From Methylobacteriaceae bacterium (lineage in GTDB: Bacteria > Pseudomonadota > Alphaproteobacteria > Rhizobiales > Beijerinckiaceae): a stretch of 64,000 nucleotides of DNA. The position numbers and the translations under genes are program-made. A model generated the notes under the pieces. That model searched no databases and had not been told where the DNA came from. It worked only from the letters and a program-made list of their open reading frames with translations. The DNA lies in NCBI GenBank assembly GCA_020638135.1, contig JACKJE010000013.1, positions 1 to 64,000 of the forward strand, written 5' to 3'. Below are positions 52,515-60,944 of the stretch, piece by piece; positions within the stretch are counted from its first letter, which is position 1; each line of letters begins with the position of its first letter.

Positions 52515-53945
52515 TCATTCCGGCAGGCGGACCAGCGCGCGCAATCCGCCGCCCGCGCGGTTGGCGAGCGTGAGCTCGCCGCCGTGCGCCTGGACGATCG
52601 ATTGCGCGATGGCGAGGCCGAGCCCGACGCCGCCGGTTTCGCGACTGCGCGATTCCTCCAGCCGGTAGAAGGGTTGAAAGACTTTCTGCAATTGTCCTTC
52701 GGGAATCCCGGGGCCTTCGTCGTCGACGGCGATTTCGACGGCGCCCGGCACGCGGGCCACCTTCACGTCGGCGCGTCTGCCATATTTGATTGCATTGTCG
52801 ACGAGGTTGGCGACGACGCGCTTGAGCGACTCGGATTGGCATTCGTACGGCAGCGCCGCCGCGGGCTGCATTTCGACCGGCAGGCCGGCGTCCGACATGT
52901 CGTCGACGATGCTGGCGACGAGCGCTGCGAGGTCGACGCGCCGGCGCTGCTCCGCACGCGCTTCGTCGCGGGCGAAGGCGAGCGTCGATCCGACCATCGA
53001 ATCCATGTCGGAAATCGTCGCGAGCATCTTCTCGCGCTCCGCGCCGTCCAGCGCTTCCTCGGCGCGCAAACGCAGCAGCGTGAGCGGCGTTCGCAGGTCA
53101 TGCGAAATCGCCGCCAGCATCTGCGTGCGGCTCTCGATCAGGCGCTTCAGCCGTTCCTGCATGTGGTTGAAGGCGTGCGCCGCCGTTCGTATTTCAGCGG
53201 CGCCGGTTTCGGGGAGCGGCGAGGCGCCGACGTCGCGGCCGAAACGGTCGGCGGCGGCGGCGAGCGCGGCGAGCGGCGAAGTCACGCCGCGCACCGCCCA
53301 GGCCGAGACAGCCAGGACCAGAATGGCCATGATCCCCAACGCCGCCGCAAAGCGCCACGAGTCCGACGGCGCGCCCTGCGGAAGGGCCGTCGCAAACACC
53401 AGCCACCGCCCGTCGGAAAGCCGAACCGCCGCGTGCAGGCTGCGCCAGACGCCGAAGCCGCCCCCGAAACCCGGCCCCATCATTTCGCGCATCATCCCGC
53501 CCATCGGCCCGCCGTAACGGCCCGCGCCGAAATGCCGACCGAACCCCGGCCCGGCCGGATCGGCGACCGCAACGTGCGCCTCCCGGCCGCTCCACTCCGG
53601 AAGTTGCTCCAGCACGGCGAGGCGGATGGTCTCGGCGGCGTCCTCGGATTCGGAGGCGGACAGCGACGGCGCCTGCGTGGAGAGTTCGACGCGGAACGCG
53701 GCTTCGCTGAGCGCCTGCACGATCCGGGGGCGCCAGTCCGGCGGCGCGTCGTTCACAAGGCGCGCCAGATTGGCGATGCGCTGCGCGGCGGCGTAGCCGC
53801 CGACCGCCCGCACCGCCTGCTCGCGCGCGCCGGCGTAGATCCATGCGCCGATCGCATAGGAGACGACGAGGCCGGCGAGCAGAATGGCGAGCGTGCGCCC
53901 GAACAGACTCTGCGGCAGCCAGCGTCTGGCGACATCGGCGATCAT
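52515..53945 (-). CDS. Sensor histidine kinase (OmpR-system partner)
   Basis: 476 residues. TM1 at about 12-37, a periplasmic sensor of about 170 residues containing a Met-rich patch (GGPMGGMMREMMGPG), TM2 near 212-232, a HAMP domain, dimerisation/phosphoacceptor His in AISHDLRTPLT, and the ATPase domain with NLVDNAIKYG, DEGPGIPE and GGVGLGLAI. Met-rich sensor segments fit copper or silver sensing, which would agree with the nearby multicopper oxidase. Starts 4 bases before the end of the regulator gene (ATGA). Confidence 0.93.
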   Translation of the reverse strand: MIADVARRWLPQSLFGRTLAILLAGLVVSYAIGAWIYAGAREQAVRAVGGYAAAQRIANLARLVNDAPPDWRPRIVQALSEAAFRVELSTQAPSLSASESEDAAETIRLAVLEQLPEWSGREAHVAVADPAGPGFGRHFGAGRYGGPMGGMMREMMGPGFGGGFGVWRSLHAAVRLSDGRWLVFATALPQGAPSDSWRFAAALGIMAILVLAVSAWAVRGVTSPLAALAAAADRFGRDVGASPLPETGAAEIRTAAHAFNHMQERLKRLIESRTQMLAAISHDLRTPLTLLRLRAEEALDGAEREKMLATISDMDSMVGSTLAFARDEARAEQRRRVDLAALVASIVDDMSDAGLPVEMQPAAALPYECQSESLKRVVANLVDNAIKYGRRADVKVARVPGAVEIAVDDEGPGIPEGQLQKVFQPFYRLEESRSRETGGVGLGLAIAQSIVQAHGGELTLANRAGGGLRALVRLPE

Positions 53946-54658
53946 GCGCGCCGCACCTCCGGCGCGAACAGGTAGCCGCCGCCCCACACCGTCTTGATGA
54001 TCTCGGGATTGGCGGGATCGGTCTCGACCTTCTTGCGTAGCCGGCTCACCTGCGTGTCTATGCTGCGATCGAAGACGCTGGCCGTGCGTCCGCGCGCGAG
54101 ATCGAGCAGTTGATCGCGGCTGAGGGTGCGACCGGGATGTTCGACGAGAGCCAGCAGAAGATCGAACTCTCCCGTGCTGAGCGGCGTCGCGACGCCATCG
54201 GCGGAAATGAGTTCGCGCCGGTCGACGTCGAAAGTCCAGCGATCGAAGACGTATGTTCGGCGCTTGTCGCCGACCAGCCTGTCGCGCTTGACGTTTCGAC
54301 GTAGCACCGCGCGGATGCGCGCGATCAGTTCGCGGCTGCCGAAGGGCTTCGGCACGTAATCATCGGCCCCAACTTCGAGACCGATCACGCGGTCGATCTC
54401 ATCGCCTTTCGCCGTCAGCATGATGATGGGAATGTCCGACTGCGCGCGCAAGGCGCGGCACAGCGAAAGGCCGTCTTCGCCTGGCAGCATCAGGTCGAGA
54501 AGCACGAGGTCGATGCGCGTCTCCGCCAGAACTTTGCGCATCGCGTGTCCGTCTGCGGCTTCGCTCGCCCGGAAGCCTTCCTTGGAGAGCGCGCGCGCAA
54601 CGAGGTCGCGGATTTCGCGATGGTCGTCGACGATCAAAATGTGCGGCGCGTCGTTCAT
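53942..54658 (-). CDS. OmpR-family response regulator
   Basis: 238 residues. The receiver domain has the acidic pair VDDH at residues 9-12, phosphoacceptor Asp in LLDLMLPGEDG, Thr/Ser in IIMLTAKG and Lys in PKPFGSRE. The C-terminal winged helix ends VWGGGYLF, typical of OmpR/PhoB-type regulators. Operon with the downstream kinase by an ATGA overlap. Targets may be the genes around 55-57 kb, which have TTTGTNACAAA palindromes in their promoter region. Confidence 0.95.
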   Translation of the reverse strand: MNDAPHILIVDDHREIRDLVARALSKEGFRASEAADGHAMRKVLAETRIDLVLLDLMLPGEDGLSLCRALRAQSDIPIIMLTAKGDEIDRVIGLEVGADDYVPKPFGSRELIARIRAVLRRNVKRDRLVGDKRRTYVFDRWTFDVDRRELISADGVATPLSTGEFDLLLALVEHPGRTLSRDQLLDLARGRTASVFDRSIDTQVSRLRKKVETDPANPEIIKTVWGGGYLFAPEVRRA

Positions 54659-54708
54659 TTGACCAAGCTAGCTCCGAAGGCGCCCACGGGGCAAAGCGCG
54701 GCGGCGCC

Positions 54709-54891
54709 TCAACCGCCCAGATCGGCCCTTTTAGCGAGAAACTCGTCGCGCTCGATCTCTCCGCGCGCGTAGCGTTGTTCGAGCGCATCGAGCGCCGGCG
54801 GTCGGCGCGTCGCGCCGCCGGTCGCCGAACTACGCAGCGCCCAGACGATTCCTGCGACAATGGCGACAAGGAGAATAAGCCAGATGATCAT
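54709..54891 (-). CDS. SHOCT-domain membrane protein
   Basis: 60 residues from the ATG at 54891 (GGAGG 7 bases upstream). One membrane span (IIWLILLVAIVAGIVWAL) followed by a SHOCT motif ALDALEQRYARGEIERDEFLAKRADL. SHOCT domains are short C-terminal helices of unknown use, often in small envelope proteins. It shares the strand of, and is 50 bp upstream of, the response regulator, so it may be the first gene of that operon. Confidence 0.88.
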   Translation of the reverse strand: MIIWLILLVAIVAGIVWALRSSATGGATRRPPALDALEQRYARGEIERDEFLAKRADLGG

Positions 54892-55061
54892 GCCAGGTCC
54901 TCCGAAGCCCCGTAACCCTATCCGCCCATCATCTGTCCCGGTCCTAAACTCCACATGACGGCCTCCATTCAGTCACGGAACCAAAATTTGTCGCACGGTT
55001 CCCGATTTTCGCCCGACATGTGGGGGCAAGTTGCAACCTGAGTTTGTCGGCGCAGCCCTTG

Positions 55062-55077
55062 TTTGTGACAAATTGTG
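55062..55077. promoter_or_regulatory. Palindromic box TTTGTGACAAA, left copy
   Basis: TTTGTGACAAA is an 11-bp palindrome around a central base, extended by TTGTG. It matches the right copy at 55363-55378 in inverted orientation over 15 of 16 bases. The TGACAA core resembles the CusR/CopR type box (TGACAANNTTGTCA). Candidate operator for the adjacent two-component regulator. Confidence 0.5.
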
Positions 55078-55362
55078 TCGGCCCGACGCCGGCGGCGATT
55101 GAGCGACGGCAAATCTCGAGTTTTGGCGTGGTTCAGGGTGGCGGCGCGAAACGAGGGCGCAACTTGGCGCGGAGCGGATCGGACCTGGGTCGAGAAGCCG
55201 GTGGGGACGTGGTCGGCGAGGGCATTGCGATGCGTTCTCGCCGTGTTGGTCGCGTTCGATTTCCCGGGCCATTCGGCCGGGCGCATCCAACATTTTATGA
55301 CGACCAGAGGGTGCGTATCCGACAACGCCGGCGCCTCGGAAACCGGGATTGGCCTGTTTGGT

Positions 55363-55378
55363 CACACTTTGTCACAAA
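55363..55378. promoter_or_regulatory. Palindromic box TTTGTCACAAA, right copy
   Basis: CACACTTTGTCACAAA, the inverted counterpart of 55062-55077. It lies about 100 bp upstream of the start of the Gly-Tyr-Pro protein, a good position for an activator site. Confidence 0.5.
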
Positions 55379-55474
55379 CGAACCTCGTCCTGAAAAAATC
55401 GCGTGACAGGTCGCTCCTCAAATCGCCTGCGACGACGGCGACGCCGTTGGATGCAATCGGAGAGGAGCGAAGCC

Positions 55475-55780
55475 ATGACGACCCGCAAGTTTCTCATCGC
55501 GCTCGGCGCGGCCGGACTGATCGCCGCCGCCGGCGTCTACAGCGCCGCGGCGCAGGGCAATGGCGGCTGGGGTCCCGGCGCCGGTCCGACGGCCGATCAG
55601 CCGTGCCCCGGACCGGGCGGCGGCTACGGACCGGGATATGGCCGCATGCGCGGCTATGGACCCGGCTATCACATGCGCGGATACGGCCCCGGCTATGGTA
55701 TGCGCGGCTGGGACAATGACGACGGGCCCGGCTGGCGGCGCGGCGGCTATGGCCGCGGCCCCGGCATGATGAACTGGTGA
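55475..55780 (+). CDS. Small secreted Gly-Tyr-Pro-rich protein
   Basis: 101 residues from the ATG at 55475 with GGAGAGGAG upstream. The signal peptide (FLIALGAAGLIAAAGVYSAA) is followed by GYGPGYG-type repeats (GYGRMRGYGPGYHMRGYGPG) and a Trp/Met-rich tail (GPGMMNW). Low complexity; His/Met/Tyr content suggests metal binding. It is upstream of, and probably co-transcribed with, the multicopper oxidase, 87 bp apart with a hairpin between. Confidence 0.75.
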   Translation: MTTRKFLIALGAAGLIAAAGVYSAAAQGNGGWGPGAGPTADQPCPGPGGGYGPGYGRMRGYGPGYHMRGYGPGYGMRGWDNDDGPGWRRGGYGRGPGMMNW

Positions 55781-55811
55781 GCGCGCGTTCCCGCGCCCTT
55801 TCTTAGAACGC

Positions 55812-55845
55812 TGTCCGCCCCGCGCTGAACCGCGAGGGGCGGACA
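55812..55845. promoter_or_regulatory. Hairpin between Gly-Tyr-Pro gene and multicopper oxidase gene
   Basis: TGTCCGCCCC (55812-55821) pairs with GGGGCGGACA (55836-55845), with additional GCG/CGC pairing inside. No T-tract follows. It lies 23 bases before the oxidase start and may be a processing or attenuation signal. Confidence 0.5.
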
Positions 55846-55867
55846 ATTCGAACCGCCGGAGACCTTC

Positions 55868-57355
55868 ATGATTTCGCGCAGAACGCTTCTTGCCGGCTCG
55901 GCGGCGCTCGCAGCGCAAAGCGCGACGCGCTTTGGCGCGGCGTTCGCCGAGGCGCGGTTCGCCACGAAACTTCCCATACCCGAACTGATCGACGCGGGCG
56001 CGCGCAATCACGCGATCAGCCTGACCGCGCAGGTCGGCAAGCATGAATTCTGGCCCGGCCGGCCGGCGACTGCGCTCGGCTATTCTGCGAATTATCTCGG
56101 CCCAACACTGCGCCTGCGGCGCGGCGAGGAAATCCAGTTCGACATCGGCAACAAGATCGGCGAACCGACGACCGTGCATTGGCACGGCATGATCATTCCC
56201 GGCGCCGTCGACGGCGGGCCGCACAATGCGATCGCGCCGGGCGGGAGATGGCGACCGACCCTCAAGGTCGACCAGCCTGCCGCGACCGTCTGGTATCACG
56301 CCCACCCGCACGGCGCGACCGCCGTACAAGTCTATTGGGGGCTCGCGGGCCTCATCATGATCGACGACGGCTCCGACGCGCGTCTCGGCCTGCCGTCGTC
56401 CTATGGCGTCGATGATCTGCCGCTCGTTCTGCAGGACCGCGCTTTCAACGAGGACGGTTCGCTTGCCTACGATCGCAGCCCGATGGCCGCCATGATGGGC
56501 ATGATCGGCGATACGATCATCGTCAACGGCGTCGTCGCGCCCGTCGCCAGGGTTCCGAAGGGCCTCGTGCGGCTGCGCATGCTCAACGGCTCGAATGCGC
56601 GCTTTCTCCGTCTGGCTTTCGCCGATGGCGGCGCGTTTTTTGTGATTGCGTCCGACTCCGGCTTGCTGGCGGCGCCGGTCGAGCGGCGCGATCTGATCGT
56701 TTCGCCGGGCGAGCGTTACGAAATCCTCGTCGATTTCGCCGACGGCAAGTCCCGCGTACTCGAGAGCCTTCCGCACGACGTCGGCGCCAATTCAGGCATG
56801 CCGGGCATGATGCGCATGATGCGCACAAGCCCGGACCAACCTGAACAGATCGCCCGATTTGAGCCCGACCCGGCGCTCGCTGCGAACGCGCGCGAAATCC
56901 CGAAGGCGCTCGGCGGCGTGGCAGCGCCGGCCCCCTCGTCGGCCACTGTGCGCCGGCGCCTGACCCTCGAGCCGACGATGGGCGGCATGGGCATGATGGG
57001 AATGATGGGCGGCGGTCGACGCGGATCGCGAATGGGAATCAGCGGCAAGTCCTTTGCGATGGACCGGATCGATTTCGAGGCCAAACTCGGCTCGGTCGAA
57101 ATCTGGGAGGTTCAGTCGCAGATGATGGCGCATCCGTTCCATGTTCACGGGACAGCCTTCCGCATCCTCTCGATCGATGGCGCGCCGCCGCCCGCGCATC
57201 TGGCGGGACCAAAGGACATGGCGCTTATCGAGAACAAGGTGGAGCTGCTCGTGCCGTTCAACGCGCTGGCGACGAAAGACAATCCTTACATGTTCCACTG
57301 CCACATCCTTGAACATGAAGATGCGGGAATGATGGGCCAGTTCGCCGTGACGTGA
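55868..57355 (+). CDS. Multicopper oxidase (CueO-type), Tat-exported
   Basis: 495 residues. Tat signal ISRRTLLAGSAALAA, then three cupredoxin domains. Copper ligand motifs are HWHG (near residue 105), HAHPHG (near 144), HPFHVHG (near 425) and HCHILEHEDAGMM near the end. A Met-rich stretch with GGMGMMGMMGGG before the last domain is as in CueO, where it binds substrate Cu(I). The enzyme oxidises Cu(I) or organic substrates in the periplasm and gives copper tolerance. Located with the copper-type two-component system. Confidence 0.93.
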   Translation: MISRRTLLAGSAALAAQSATRFGAAFAEARFATKLPIPELIDAGARNHAISLTAQVGKHEFWPGRPATALGYSANYLGPTLRLRRGEEIQFDIGNKIGEPTTVHWHGMIIPGAVDGGPHNAIAPGGRWRPTLKVDQPAATVWYHAHPHGATAVQVYWGLAGLIMIDDGSDARLGLPSSYGVDDLPLVLQDRAFNEDGSLAYDRSPMAAMMGMIGDTIIVNGVVAPVARVPKGLVRLRMLNGSNARFLRLAFADGGAFFVIASDSGLLAAPVERRDLIVSPGERYEILVDFADGKSRVLESLPHDVGANSGMPGMMRMMRTSPDQPEQIARFEPDPALAANAREIPKALGGVAAPAPSSATVRRRLTLEPTMGGMGMMGMMGGGRRGSRMGISGKSFAMDRIDFEAKLGSVEIWEVQSQMMAHPFHVHGTAFRILSIDGAPPPAHLAGPKDMALIENKVELLVPFNALATKDNPYMFHCHILEHEDAGMMGQFAVT

Positions 57356-57471
57356 CGGGCCACCGACGATCGGGCGATGGCGACGTCGTGAATGCCGCGA
57401 AATCGGTCATTCGGATTTTTGCCGTAGGGGTCTGCGCACGCTCGACTGCGGTCCTGCGAAGCGCCGCGCCC

Positions 57472-57948
57472 TCACTCTTCGCGCCGCCACTCCAGCACCG
57501 CGGTCTCGCGCCCCGACAGCTTGTTCACGCCCGCGCCGACGCGGTGGAAGCCTTCGCGCTTGTAGAAGCGCAGGGCGCGGAAATTGTCGGCGTTGACGTC
57601 GAGCTTGATCACGCCTGGCGATGCGCGCTTGGCGGCGTTCAAAAGTTCGCGGCCGACGCCGGCGCCGAAGGCGTTGGGCTTGACGGCGATCTGGTCGAGC
57701 CAGCCGGTTTTCGGATCGATCAGCACGAAGCCGACGAGTTTTCGTTCGCCCGGCTTCGCCGTGTCCTCGAACACGCAGATGAGCGCCGCGCCCTGCGCTT
57801 CCCGCTCGGCGAGATGATCGACGAACCATGCGCGGCGCGCGTCGAAATCGATCGTCGGGAAGGTGGCGCGCCAGGACGCGACCCACAGTTCGAGAAGCGC
57901 GCCGCGCTCCTCGTCGCGAATGGGGGCAATATGACGGCGGACGATCAC
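57472..57948 (-). CDS. GNAT family N-acetyltransferase
   Basis: 158 residues. Acetyl-CoA motif: LDQIAVKPNAFGAGVGRELLNAAK (near residue 85-108), then the family helix VIKLDVNADNFRALRFYKREGF, so this is a typical GNAT. Its start overlaps the end of the OmpA-like gene by ATGA, which makes it the last gene of the MotA/OmpA unit. Substrate unknown. Confidence 0.88.
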   Translation of the reverse strand: MIVRRHIAPIRDEERGALLELWVASWRATFPTIDFDARRAWFVDHLAEREAQGAALICVFEDTAKPGERKLVGFVLIDPKTGWLDQIAVKPNAFGAGVGRELLNAAKRASPGVIKLDVNADNFRALRFYKREGFHRVGAGVNKLSGRETAVLEWRREE

Positions 57949-58973
57949 CTGTCTGTCAGTTTCAGTTCGATGCGGCGGTTGCGGCGTAGCGCCTCGTCGC
58001 TGTCGCCGGCTTCGAGCGGCTGGAATTCGCCGAAGCCGGCGGCGACGAGATGGGAAGGCTGCACGCCCTTGGAGATCAGATATTGCACGACGGCGATGGC
58101 GCGCGCCGACGACAATTCCCAGTTCGACGGAAATTGCGGCGACTTGATCGGCCTGTTGTCTGTGTGGCCGTCGACGCGCAGCGTCCAGGGGATCGACGGC
58201 GGGATTTCGCGTTCGAGGTCGGTCACGGCGGCGGCGAGCTGGTCGAGCTGCGCCTTGCCGGCGGGATTGATCTGGGCCTCGCCGGTGTCGAACAGGACTT
58301 CCGACTGGAAAACGAAGCGGTCGCCGACGATGCGGATGCCGGGCTTATTTCCGAGGATTTCGCGCAGGCGGCCGAAGAAGTCGGAACGATAGCGCGCCAG
58401 TTCCTGCGCCTTCTGCGCCAGTGCGAGATTGAGGCGCTGCCCGAGATCGGCGATCTGGCCAGCCGAATCCTTGTTCTTGGCTTCTGCGGCCTGCAGCGCT
58501 TCCTCGATCGCGGCGAGCTGGCGGCGCAGCGCCGCGATTTGCTGGTTGAGCAGATCGACCTGCGCCTGGGCCTTTGCCGAGAGTTCCTGTTCGGCGGTCA
58601 GCTTCTGCGTCAGCGCATCGACGCGGCCGCCGGCGCCAGAGACCGCGCCTTCGGCGGCGCCGAGCCTCGCCGTGAGATCGGCCTTGTCCTTCTTCGTCGT
58701 CTCGAGCGTGGCGGCGAGCGTGGCGAGCGTCGATTGCGCTTCCTCCTTGCTCGTCTTTTCGAGCGCGAGCAGCGCGGTCAATTGCTCGATCTGCTTGTTG
58801 AGCTTCTGGAGCGCGGCGTCCTTGCCGGTCACGTCGCGCGACAGAAAGAATTGCGCGACCATGAAGACGGTGATGAGGAAGACGAAGGACAGCAGCATCG
58901 TCGACAAAGCGTCGACGAAACCCGGCCAGTAGTCGGGCCCGGAACGGATACGCCGCGTGCGCGAAAGGGCCAT
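57945..58973 (-). CDS. OmpA/MotB-like peptidoglycan-binding protein
   Basis: 342 residues. An N-terminal basic segment and one membrane span (MLLSFVFLITVFMVAQFFL, residues 27-45), a coiled coil of about 140 residues, then an OmpA-like domain (about 215-342) with the peptidoglycan motif VDGHTDNRPI and LSSARAIAVVQYLISKGVQPSHLVAAGFGE. It is a stator-like plug as in MotB/TolR-type proteins. It overlaps the MotA/TolQ-like gene by one base. Confidence 0.92.
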   Translation of the reverse strand: MALSRTRRIRSGPDYWPGFVDALSTMLLSFVFLITVFMVAQFFLSRDVTGKDAALQKLNKQIEQLTALLALEKTSKEEAQSTLATLAATLETTKKDKADLTARLGAAEGAVSGAGGRVDALTQKLTAEQELSAKAQAQVDLLNQQIAALRRQLAAIEEALQAAEAKNKDSAGQIADLGQRLNLALAQKAQELARYRSDFFGRLREILGNKPGIRIVGDRFVFQSEVLFDTGEAQINPAGKAQLDQLAAAVTDLEREIPPSIPWTLRVDGHTDNRPIKSPQFPSNWELSSARAIAVVQYLISKGVQPSHLVAAGFGEFQPLEAGDSDEALRRNRRIELKLTDR

Positions 58974-59929
58974 CAGGATTTCTCGCGCTCGTCGACGAAG
59001 CGTTCGAGCGCCTTCTTGATTTCGCGGTTCTGCGCCGCCTGCTGCTCGACCCAGTCGCGGATCATCTGCTGTTCGGCGCGCATGTGCTTGACCAGAGCCT
59101 GCACGCCGTCGGCGAGATTGGCCATGGCGGCGGAGGCCGCGCGCTGGCCCGAGGAATCGGAGGCCGAGGAGACGCGCTCCAGCGTCGCGCGCAGGTCGGG
59201 CGACAGCGCTGTAGCCGCCGCAAGCGAAGCGTCGGCCGCGGCGGCGGCGGACACGCGGTCTTCAAGTTCGACGTAGAAGCGGTTTTGCGCCTGGCCGGCC
59301 TGCAGGTCGAGAAAGCCGAGCACGAGCGAGCCGGCAAGGCCGAACAGCGAGGCGGTGAACGACAGGCTCATGCCGGCCAGCGGCTTGGCGATGCCGGCCT
59401 TGAGATCCTCGAACAGGACCGAGGATTCGGCGCCGCCCTTCATCGCGCCGATGACGTCGCCGATCGAGCCGACGGTTTCGAGCAGGCCCCAGAAGGTGCC
59501 GAGCAGGCCGAGAAAGATCAGCAGGCCGGTGAGATAGCGCAGGATCTCCCGGCTCTCGTCGAGGCGGGTCGCCACCGAATCGAGAATGGCGCGCAGCGTG
59601 ATGGTCGAGATGGCGCGGCCGTCGCCGGCAAGCCGCGCCATGGGCGCCAGCAGGCGCGGGGCGGGCGCCTTGGCGGCGTCGGGGCCGCCCCAGGCGTTGA
59701 CCCAGGCGATTTCGCGGAACAGCCGCGCGACGGTTGCGATCGCCATGATGATTCCGACGGCGAGCACGCCGAGAATCAGGCCGTTCAGGCCGGGATTGGC
59801 CATGAAGGCGCGCTTGATCTGCTCCTGCAGGATATAGGCGATGAAGCCCGCCAGCGCGAGAAATACCGCCATGCGAAACAGAAAGATGCGCGGGCTGGAA
59901 AGCTCCGTGCGAACCTCTTCGGCCGCCAT
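58973..59929 (-). CDS. MotA/TolQ/ExbB family protein
   Basis: 318 residues with membrane spans near residues 17-37, 47-67, 135-160 and 175-205. The core FLGLLGTFWGLLETVGSIGDVI and AGIAKPLAGMSLSFTASLFGLAGSLV match the MotA/TolQ/ExbB proton-channel family. The last 80 residues are coiled coil. Together with the OmpA-like partner it should be a proton-driven stator or energiser in the inner membrane; there are no flagellar genes nearby, so a Tol/Exb-like or envelope role is more likely. Confidence 0.9.
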   Translation of the reverse strand: MAAEEVRTELSSPRIFLFRMAVFLALAGFIAYILQEQIKRAFMANPGLNGLILGVLAVGIIMAIATVARLFREIAWVNAWGGPDAAKAPAPRLLAPMARLAGDGRAISTITLRAILDSVATRLDESREILRYLTGLLIFLGLLGTFWGLLETVGSIGDVIGAMKGGAESSVLFEDLKAGIAKPLAGMSLSFTASLFGLAGSLVLGFLDLQAGQAQNRFYVELEDRVSAAAAADASLAAATALSPDLRATLERVSSASDSSGQRAASAAMANLADGVQALVKHMRAEQQMIRDWVEQQAAQNREIKKALERFVDEREKS

Positions 59930-60034
59930 ATCCGTCCTCGATCCTTCCCCCGCCGCTTCGGGAGAATGCCACTAACTTCCGGTTGGTAGCAATGGCGCGG
60001 GGCTATGGCGGAGTTACGAAGGTCGGGCCGGTTT

Positions 60035-60826
60035 TCAGGCCTTGCGCAGGAGATCGCCGAGCGCGCGCTGGATTGTCTCGCCGCCGGCGAGGATTTCGCC
60101 CCTGGCCAGCATGTCCTGGCCGCCCGCCATGTCGCTGACGAAGCCGCCCGCCTCGCGCACCAGCACGATGCCGGCCGCAATGTCCCAGGGCTGCAGCGAG
60201 CGTTCCCAATAGGCGTCGAAACGGCCGGCCGCCGTATAGGCGAGATCGAGCGAGGCCGCGCCGAAGCGGCGGACGTTGCCGACGCGCGTCATGACCGCAG
60301 CGAGCTCCGCCTTGAAGCGGGGATGCTCCGCGGCCTTGCCGAGATGCGGCACGCCGGTCGCGATCAGGCTGTCGGCGAGCTCGCGGCGCTGGGCGACGCG
60401 CAGGCGGCGATTGTTGAGCCAGGCGCCCTGGCCGCGCTCGGCGACGAACATGTCGTCGTCGGCGGGATTGTAGACGAGGCCTGCGACGAGCTGTCCTTCG
60501 CGCTCGAGCGCGACCGAGATCGCAAAAACGGGAATGCCGTGCAGGAAATTGGTCGTGCCGTCGAGCGGATCGATGATCCAGGTGTGGCTCTGATCCGTGC
60601 CCTCGACGCGGCCGGATTCCTCCATCACGAAACCGTAGCCGGGCCGGGCTTTGGCCAGTTCCTCGAACAGGATCTTTTCGGCGCGCCGGTCGGCGGCGCT
60701 AACGAAATCGCCGGGCCCCTTCACGGAGACCTGGAGATTGGCGACCTCGCCGAAATCGCGCTTCAGACCGCGCCCGGCCTTCAGCGCCGCGGCGGTCATC
60801 ACGTTCATGAGGGCGGATCGGATCAT
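60035..60826 (-). CDS. suhB: Inositol monophosphatase family protein (SuhB-like)
   Basis: 263 residues. Metal-binding motifs: EESG (near 69), IDPLDGTTNFLHGIP (near 85) and WDIAAGIVLVREAGG at the C-terminal end. Members dephosphorylate myo-inositol-1-phosphate, and the bacterial SuhB also assists rRNA transcription. The start MIRSALMNVM matches the family. It is 105 bp upstream of the divergent-side MotA/TolQ gene. Confidence 0.93.
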   Translation of the reverse strand: MIRSALMNVMTAAALKAGRGLKRDFGEVANLQVSVKGPGDFVSAADRRAEKILFEELAKARPGYGFVMEESGRVEGTDQSHTWIIDPLDGTTNFLHGIPVFAISVALEREGQLVAGLVYNPADDDMFVAERGQGAWLNNRRLRVAQRRELADSLIATGVPHLGKAAEHPRFKAELAAVMTRVGNVRRFGAASLDLAYTAAGRFDAYWERSLQPWDIAAGIVLVREAGGFVSDMAGGQDMLARGEILAGGETIQRALGDLLRKA

Positions 60827-60944
60827 GGTCTCTCGCTCGTCGGGAGCGCGCTAGATGCCCGCCTGCGCCCGGCGGGTCAAGGCCGTGGACTTTGCCGGAG
60901 CGCGGCGTCCGTGCGATGAAAGGAGAGGATAGGCTGGCGAATAC

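Larger units (their letters stand above)
54892..55474. other. Divergent regulatory region between SHOCT and Gly-Tyr-Pro genes
   Basis: 583 bp. No gene is convincing. The two palindromes listed separately lie here, and the promoters of the TCS operon and of the secreted-protein/oxidase genes should be inside it. The plus-strand frame through this stretch is Arg-rich and has no ribosome site. Confidence 0.5.

Noticed and set aside
55062..55378. Miniature inverted-repeat transposon bounded by the TTTGTNACAAA boxes
   Set aside because: No duplicated target bases are seen, and each box is itself palindromic, which fits operators better.
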